64,000 nt of DNA, from contig OY754990.1 in the NCBI GenBank assembly GCA_963576475.1, positions 6,894,751 through 6,958,750 on the forward strand, given 5' to 3'. The notes under the pieces are model-generated. The model did not search any database and was not told the DNA's origin. It saw only the letters and a program-made list of their open reading frames with translations. Position 1 is the stretch's first letter, and each line of letters starts with the position of its first letter. Below are positions 46,201 through 55,200 of the stretch, piece by piece. The translations under genes and the position numbers were made by a program. Source of the stretch: Molanna angustata. Its lineage: Eukaryota > Arthropoda > Insecta > Trichoptera > Molannidae.

Positions 46201-49200
46201 CTACAGCCATCTATGGGTGAAATTATGAACAACAATCTTATTATTTTTATTTATTTTGTTGGAACGCCATCTATTGAGAGAATTGGTTTTTTGTAAATAA
46301 TGAAAGCTACAATTCTTATATCTGAGGTGACAATGCATTTTTCGCATAGAAGTCACCTCTGAATTGCGCCAGACTTATAAGGTCATTTTTGTCTTATTTA
46401 CCTACTTGTACCAATGTGTAATTCATTTTTATGTGAACACTATCATTTTTTTGTGAACACAATATCATTTTTATGTGAACATTATATGAACACAATGTCA
46501 TTTTTTATGTGAACACTGTATAATTTTTTATGTGAACACAATATAATTTTTTATGTGAACACTGTATCATTTTTAAAGTGTCTATATTTTCATAATACAT
46601 CCTTTTATATTCTATAGAATAACATATATGCACACATTGGAGTTATTCCCTGTCATGGGTCAATGATATAGAATAACATATATGCACACATTGGAGTTAT
46701 TCCCTGTCATGGGTCAATGATATAGAATAACATATATGCACACATTGGAGTTATTCCCTGTCATGGGTCAATGATATTTTATATTCTATAGAATAACATA
46801 TATGCACACATTGGAGTTATTCCCTGTCATGGGTCAATGATATAGAATAACATATATGCACACATTGGAGTTATTCCCTGTCATGGGTCAATGATATAGA
46901 ATAACATATATGCACACATTGGAGTTATTCCCTGTCATGGGTCAATGATATTTTATATTCTATAGAATAACATATATGCACACATTGGAGTTATTCCCTG
47001 TCATGGGTCAATGATATTTTATATTCTATAGAATAACATATATGCACACATTGGAGTTATTCCCTGTCATGGGTCAATGATATAGAATAACATATATGCA
47101 CACATTGGAGTTATTCCCTGTCATGGGTCAATGATATAGAATAACATATATGCACACATTGGAGTTATTCCCTGTCATGGGTCAATGATATTTTATATTC
47201 TATAGAATAACATATATGCACACATTGGAGTTATTCCCTGTCATGGGTCAATGATATTTTATATTCTATAGAATAACATATATGCACACATTGGAGTTAT
47301 TCCCTGTCATGGGTCAATGATATAGAATAACATATATGCACACATTGGAGTTATTCCCTGTCATGGGTCAATGATATAGAATAACATATATGCACACATT
47401 GGAGTTATTCCCTGTCATGGGTCAATGATATTTTATATTCTATAGAATAACATATATGCACACATTGGAGTTATTCCCTGTCATGGGTCAATGATATTTT
47501 ATATTCTATAGAATAACATATATGCACACATTGGAGTTATTCCCTGTCATGGGTCAATGATATAGAATAACATATATGCACACATTGGAGTTATTCCCTG
47601 TCATGGGTCAATGATATTTTATATTCTATAGAATAACATATATGCACACATTGGAGTTATTCCCTGTCATGGGTCAATGATATAGAATAACATATATGCA
47701 CACATTGGAGTTATTCCCTGTCATGGGTCAATGATATAGAATAACATATATGCACACATTGGAGTTATTCCCTGTCATGGGTCAATGATATTTTATATTC
47801 TATAGAATAACATATATGCACACATTGGAGTTATTCCCTGTCATGGGTCAATGATATAGAATAACATATATGCACACATTGGAGTTATTCCCTGTCATGG
47901 GTCAATGATATAGAATAACATATATGCACACATTGGAGTTATTCCCTGTCATGGGTCAATGATATTTTATATTCTATAGAATAACATATATGCACACATT
48001 GGAGTTATTCCCTGTCATGGGTCAATGATATAGAATAACATATATGCACACATTGGAGTTATTCCCTGTCATGGGTCAATGATATAGAATAACATATATG
48101 CACACATTGGAGTTATTCCCTGTCATGGGTCAATGATATAGAATAACATATATGCACACATTGGAGTTATTCCCTGTCATGGGTCAATGATATAGAATAA
48201 CATATATGCACACATTGGAGTTATTCCCTGTCATGGGTCAATGATATTTTATATTCTATAGAATAACATATATGCACACATTGGAGTTATTCCCTGTCAT
48301 GGGTCAATGATATTTTATATTCTATAGAATAACATATATGCACACATTGGAGTTATTCCCTGTCATGGGTCAATGATATTTTATATTCTATAGAATAACA
48401 TATATGCACACATTGGAGTTATTCCCTGTCATGGGTCAATGATATAGAATAACATATATGCACACATTGGAGTTATTCCCTGTCATGGGTCAATGATATT
48501 TTCGACATACTTTATATCTCAATAGAGACAAAACTGGAATACATACATATTTATAGGAGAACTGGGAATCAATCTCTCAATAGATGGCGTTAGAAAAAAG
48601 TTTAATAGTCATTCCATAGATGGCGATAGTGTTTATCAACTTATTTTACAACATTCAAAAAATGCCATACAACATGATATAAAAAAAATTCTAAATTTGA
48701 AACTCGTGCTTCAGCAAGCACCAACCATTCTCGATGCTGCCTTTTTGGGTGAGACGAGACTGGTGTGTGAGTGTACACGCATGCGTAGTGCTTCTTTTTA
48801 CAAGGTAATGCACACCTGTGGGATATGCCATGATGGTTTGTATACATATGTGAATTAATAAGGGAGCTCAGGAAGACCCAAGTAGAGGCCTTAACTTTTG
48901 TAACCGAATTTTATCTAATTTATGTAACTCTAAGGCCCACTGTCCAAGGACAAATGAAGATAGGCGTATTTTGCATATTTGTTATGTCCACGCTGCGTCA
49001 TGCAATCGTCAACCACGCTACAAAAAGTCTCAGTTTTCAGCACGTATTTTCACGTATTTTACGTCATGGGAGTCGGTCGAGAAGTGACACGCTGCAGCAT
49101 GCACCGCATGACGAATGCATGACGTGCGGCTGACGCGACGTTGCCGCTCCGTGGACACAGTTTTGATTGTTTCTATGCAAGATGCAAGCATTCGTCAATT

Positions 49201-52200
49201 GACGAAAGCGTGCGCATGACGTGCGGGTTACATGGACAGAAGCCTTGTGCGATTGAATAAGATCTCATGTAATTTTATGTGCATCCATAATTGGATGTAC
49301 AGCACTCATAATAATAACCAATATTATTTTCGCTTTATGAAAATTGTAAGCTGGATGTAGGTATATCGATGTACTCTTTTTAATAAAATAAGTTGTGCTA
49401 GTGCCTAAAGTGATTAAAAAATACAATTTTATGCAAAAGTTTAAATATAGTGCGACAAAAAGAGTATTTCTTACTGGACTCATCGCTGTCCCTTTGCTCG
49501 GACTTTCCTCTGTCCTCTTCGACCGGTTGGGGTGATGCAGTCTGTTGGCGGGGAGGGGAGGCGGATGCTTGGTGTGGCGGGACAGCTGCGGCGGTGGAGG
49601 AGGCGAGCGGGGGCGAGGGAGCCGACGGACGGGGACCCCTCGACACCTTGGCCGGCTTGTCCCCTCGCTTGCGACGAGCTAGACGCAGCTTCCGTTCAAT
49701 CTCCCACCTGCGAGATAATTGATTGCATCATATGATGATGAATATTATATCAAGATTAATTGTATCATATCATAAATAATTGCATCATATCACGATTAAT
49801 TGTATTATCTTCTTCTTCTGGTGCCATGTCAGGAACCCCCGGATCACTCTGGCGAATCCCTCTCTGTCCTGTGCTGCCTGGAATATCTGCTCCACAGATC
49901 TGAAGCCCATCCATTTTTTATATCAAGATTAATAGCAATATATATATATAGATTAATTGCATCATGTCTACAATAGTTTACCTTCCTCTCTTAAAGAAAT
50001 AACATCACAAAGAATATTCAAAATGAATATTAAAAAATACATCGTAAATTATGGGAGGACAGAACTAACACAAACACTTAGTATTCAACAATAACTACTT
50101 AAATAATTCAAAATTAAAATTATTAACAACATTTGTAACTATGCCGTATTGTGTTTGCGATGCTCTTTGAGTAACACATAAAAATATTTGATTTGATTTG
50201 GGAACCATGTGATTCATATTAATTACACCAACATACATAGTTAACTAGTATCTTTCTATGGCTCTGAATTAAAAATTGCGTCAGAGATTGTATTTATGAC
50301 AGGTATTATGGTGGACATTGGGATCTGGTTGATCTGTTTTGTGTGAGCCCATATTATATTTGTTGAGGTAATGATTGTCATTGCAGAAAGTTGAGATTGT
50401 GTACATATTTAGTGTGGAACGGGAACAATCACCTGGTTCATAATTGCATATAATTGACAGTAAAACTTTAAGAAATTTTAATGGAATTCCATCAAGAACT
50501 TTCGATCAAAAAATTAAATCTAATTAGATATCTATGTATATCAGATTGACAGACAATGATTGAGATGGGCCGGTAGAGAGATGTAGAGAAAATGTCACCA
50601 CAGCGATTACCATAAAGAGCCCTGTGTGGACATTCAGGTGGAAGAAGAAATGTTGGAAGGCCGCGGCTGCGATGGGAGAAGGAACTATTGATTGCAAGTA
50701 CTGGACAATTACCTGGTCTTCATGAGCTCTCTCCTCTCTATCCTCTTGAATATCTCCTGTTCTCTCTCCTTCTCCGACATACCCGCCAGTCTAGCTCTGT
50801 CTTCACTGTCTCCCATAAGATTCTCATCGTAACTGCAATCACATTCAATACATACATTTTTATATTATTTTTCAATTTTCTACAGATAGGTATACGTAAA
50901 CAAAAAATTTCTTACAATTGGGTACACATAAGCAAATATTTGTTACAATTGGGTACACATAAACAAATATTTGTTACAATTGGGTACACATAAACAAATA
51001 TTTGTTACAATTGGGTAGGTACACATAAACAAAAAATTTCTTACAATTGGATACACATAAACAAATATTTGTTACAATTGGGTACACATAAACAAATATT
51101 TGTTACAATTGGGTAGGTACACATAAACAAAAAAATTCTTACAATTGGGTACACATAAACAAATATTTGTTACAATTGGGTAGGTACACATAAACAAAAA
51201 ATTTCTTACAATTGGGTACACATAAACAAATATTTGTTACAATTGGGTACACATAAACAAAAAATTTCTTACAATTGGGTACACATAAACAAATATTTGT
51301 TACAATTGGGTACACATAAACAAATATTTGTTACAATTGGGTACACATAAACAAAAATTTCTTACAATTGGGTACACATAAACAAAAATTTCTTACAATT
51401 GGGTATACTTGATTAGATAAATGTAGAGGATATCATTTGGTTCATTTAAAGAACAAGGGAGATATTAATGTGTAAGTTTTGTTAAAACTTCAGAATGAAA
51501 AAATTCTCACCTCATCTTTGTAAAATCATTTATTCAGTTCATTCTTTTGTATTAATGTGTTTGTTTGAGATTTATTACTACTGAATTGACTATGCTGAAA
51601 GCCATCCAGCCCTGTAACCTCCAATTTACTATAGCACAAACATACACGCAAATATGACAGCAGTTAAGACCGCCAAATTTGATTATCAATGGTTACAGTA
51701 TCATAAAAATGTCATGATGAAATGAAATGTCATGATGAAATGAAACGTCATGATGAAATGAAATGTCGTGATGAAATGAAATGTGATGAAATGAAATGTT
51801 GTGACGAAATGAAATGTCGTGATGAAATGAAATGTCGTGTTGAAATGAAATGTCGTGATGAAATGAAATGTCATGATGAAATGAGTAGTTTATGATATAG
51901 AACCATTAATTATGTGCGTTGTGCATACTCTGTCAGCTTTGTATATTACTTTGCCGGACGTTCTTCATTCATTCTCCCCGTGAGACCGAAGAGTCTTAAT
52001 GCTAACATTCGCTCCTTGTATCTTCATTTATTAAGGACCTAGACCTCCCAACGGTAGTAGACTATCAGTCGGAGGTTGGTCGGATTTCATTCACCTATAG
52101 CACAAGCATTTGTGCTTTATTTAGGAAATTTAGGAAAATGTATATGTACCTACTTGTTTAACAAGGACATATTCATTTTTTTTTAACCGCTTAAGGACTA

Positions 52201-55200
52201 CGCCCGAGTATACTCGGGCGGCTATTATTTGCAAAAATTCCCACACCCGAGATAACTCGGGCAAACTTTATCGGCAGAAAAGACCACTCCCGAATATACT
52301 CGGGCGTAAATAAATACGATTTATGGTATGTGGAAGCGAGACAAAAGACATCTGCGATGATTCAAACGATGTACCACCCCCCTATCTCCCAATTACCGCA
52401 TACCCAAAGTACATCTTGTCATTATGCGATGTACTGTTATTACTTTTAGTACCGTCCAGTGTTTTGCGCAGTTAGGTCGTGTGTTTTATATTTGAATTAC
52501 GTGATTCAATTTCGATTGATTGCATCTATAATATTTTGTCGATGTTTTTATAGACTTTTTTCCTTGATGATTCAGACTTTTTTGTATTATTAATTAATTA
52601 TGATAAGTAAAAATTAATATTTGTTTCTGAATTTCTTTTATTTCTTGACCCACACTATGCACCATAATATCAAATTTCCGTCCCATTTTGAGCCTGAAAT
52701 GGCTTTTGTGATAGATATTTACGCTCATTAAATAAAATTCATTCATAAAAAAAAATGTGTTTTTTTTTCATATTTTTTATTTTTTAATGATTACTGAAGG
52801 GGTTAAAAAGACCTAAAATGTCTTATATGCTGGATTGCAATCTCTAACCCCCATATCCTTTGAATTTCATTATAAATGGTTCCAGGTTACCGTGTCTGGA
52901 ATATTCCTCTTGCTGACATACATCAACTTGCAAGGCTACTCATGGAGTTGATTAAGATAAAATTCAGACTTTACAAATCATTGATTACAATTATTGTGTT
53001 AATTTATACAAAAATTAACGACAATTTCATACAAAACCTTGATCATAACAATTTTTTAATTATTGAATGTAGATTCAGATCGAGTACCTACTGATTTATA
53101 CATTTTCAAGAATAAGATTGTGTCACGAGTAGCCCTACCATTACATTTCATCGTCAGGCGTTCATTTTTTCAAAGTGGCCACAGTATTTTGAAATTCAAG
53201 GTTATATTACCCATCGTTGAATTCAGAGTCGTCTGTGTCGAAGCCGCTGCTGGGTGAACCGCTCCTGTTGGACTTTTTCGTTTCCTCCTCCTCTGAAGAT
53301 GAATTGGACGAAACTTCACCTGGACAAAGAAAACAATATTCCTTTTAATACCTTAGATATCATGACACCGTGTACCATCATGCCATGTCCCTCACGGGGT
53401 AGGCAGAGAAAACCGAACACCACATATTTCTATCTTGACACACATTCATTCATCGCCTCGTCGACATTCATACATCGTCTTATACATGCTCGTCTGTTCT
53501 TCACGCTTCTAACATTTATGTCTTTCAAAATACCGTTCACATGGACGTGCCATCCCTTTCTTGGGCGTCCCCGACCTCTCATACCATTCCTGTCCGCAAT
53601 GTATATTTTCTTCATCAGGCGTTCCTCATTCATTCTCCCCATGTGACCAAACTACCTCAATATGCTCAATTTCATTTTATTAATGACGAACGATCTCATT
53701 TCAACTGCTTTATTCTGCTTTTGTGCGACTTATGCCATGTCCAGGTTTCACTTGCATACGTCAAGGTTGGCACTAAGATAGCGTTAAAGTCTCCAAAGTA
53801 GACAAATTACATATCGCTCCTTAGCGAGAATAACGATATAAGTCAAAAAATCCGATTTTCGAGTTAGTAATGCAGAAATGTTGTGTTTATCAATATTCAT
53901 GTCGTCTCCAATTCTCAGTACAATATCTCTATAAGTGCGAGAGAAACAGCACATGTGTTGTTGTTTCACTGTCATATATTCACTGTAATATTGATTAACA
54001 CAACATTTCTGCATTATTAACTCAAATATCGGATTTTTTTGACTTATGTCGTTGTTCTCGCAAACGAGCAATATACGTTATACTGAAAATTTCGTTACTT
54101 CGGTATTCGTTATTCAGAGACTTCACCTGTATTTGCTGTATAATTTAGATGGGTCAATGGCAGAGCGGTTAGCGCGCTGAGCTAGTAATCCAGTGGTCGC
54201 GAGTTCGAATCCTGCCCCGACCGATTTCGTTCACCCATAGCACAAGCATTTATTTGCTTATTTTAGGGAACGTACGAAGATGTATATGTACTTGTTTAAC
54301 AAGGACATATTCATTTTTATTTTAAAAAAAAATATACTGTTAAATAAATAAATAAAAATTGAATACAAACCTTCCTCAGGTTCTGAATTATTCTGAACTG
54401 GTTTTTTCTTGGGTATCCGAGCCGTTGTCTTTTTGCCTGAAAATAACAGAGTACACATTAACATAATGGAGTAAAATAAACTAATTTCACTTTTTTTTTG
54501 CTAACAACTATAATTGTATATTGTAAAGAAAAAAACATTTAAAAATGACAGTGTCAAACACCCGCAAAAACTTATTATTTCAAGCAGAATCGCAAATATG
54601 CCATAATGACATGGAGGAGAATCAATAACCATAGAAAAAGACGCATGCTTCAGAATGACATCATTATTTTCAAGCATAATATTTTTTTTAAATAAACATT
54701 TTAAATTCTTTTCATAGAAACACTTCCTAACAACATTGATATTTATTCCAATCTATTTGTTAAAGAAGTTCACATATCTGGGTTCCAACATATGGCACCG
54801 GTGGTTGTGAAGTGGAAGTGAAAAGACGCATCGCCATGACAAAGGGAGCACTGGAAAAGCTCACAAGAGTGTGGAAGGACAGGACCATCACGAAAAACAC
54901 GAAGGTTAGACTCATCAGGGCTCTGATATTCCCGATGTTTCTGTATGGTGTGGAAACATGGACACTTGGGGAGTCAGAGGCGTATGTTGCGCATCCCATG
55001 GACAGCCAGAAGAACCAATGTGTCAATTCTAGACGAGCTGAAGATCGAGGATCGTCTATCGACGATATGTTACAGACGTATCCTTCAATTCTTTGGACAC
55101 GTTGCCAGAAGGGAACCAGACTGCTTCGAGAAGCTTGTTGTGATGGGCAGCGTGGAAGGACGGAGATCTCGTGGTCGCTCACCGACCAGATGGAGCGATT

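Noticed and set aside
49450..49735. + strand frames of 90 and 67 codons
   Set aside because: Shadows of the GC-rich Rtf1 exon 6 on the opposite strand.
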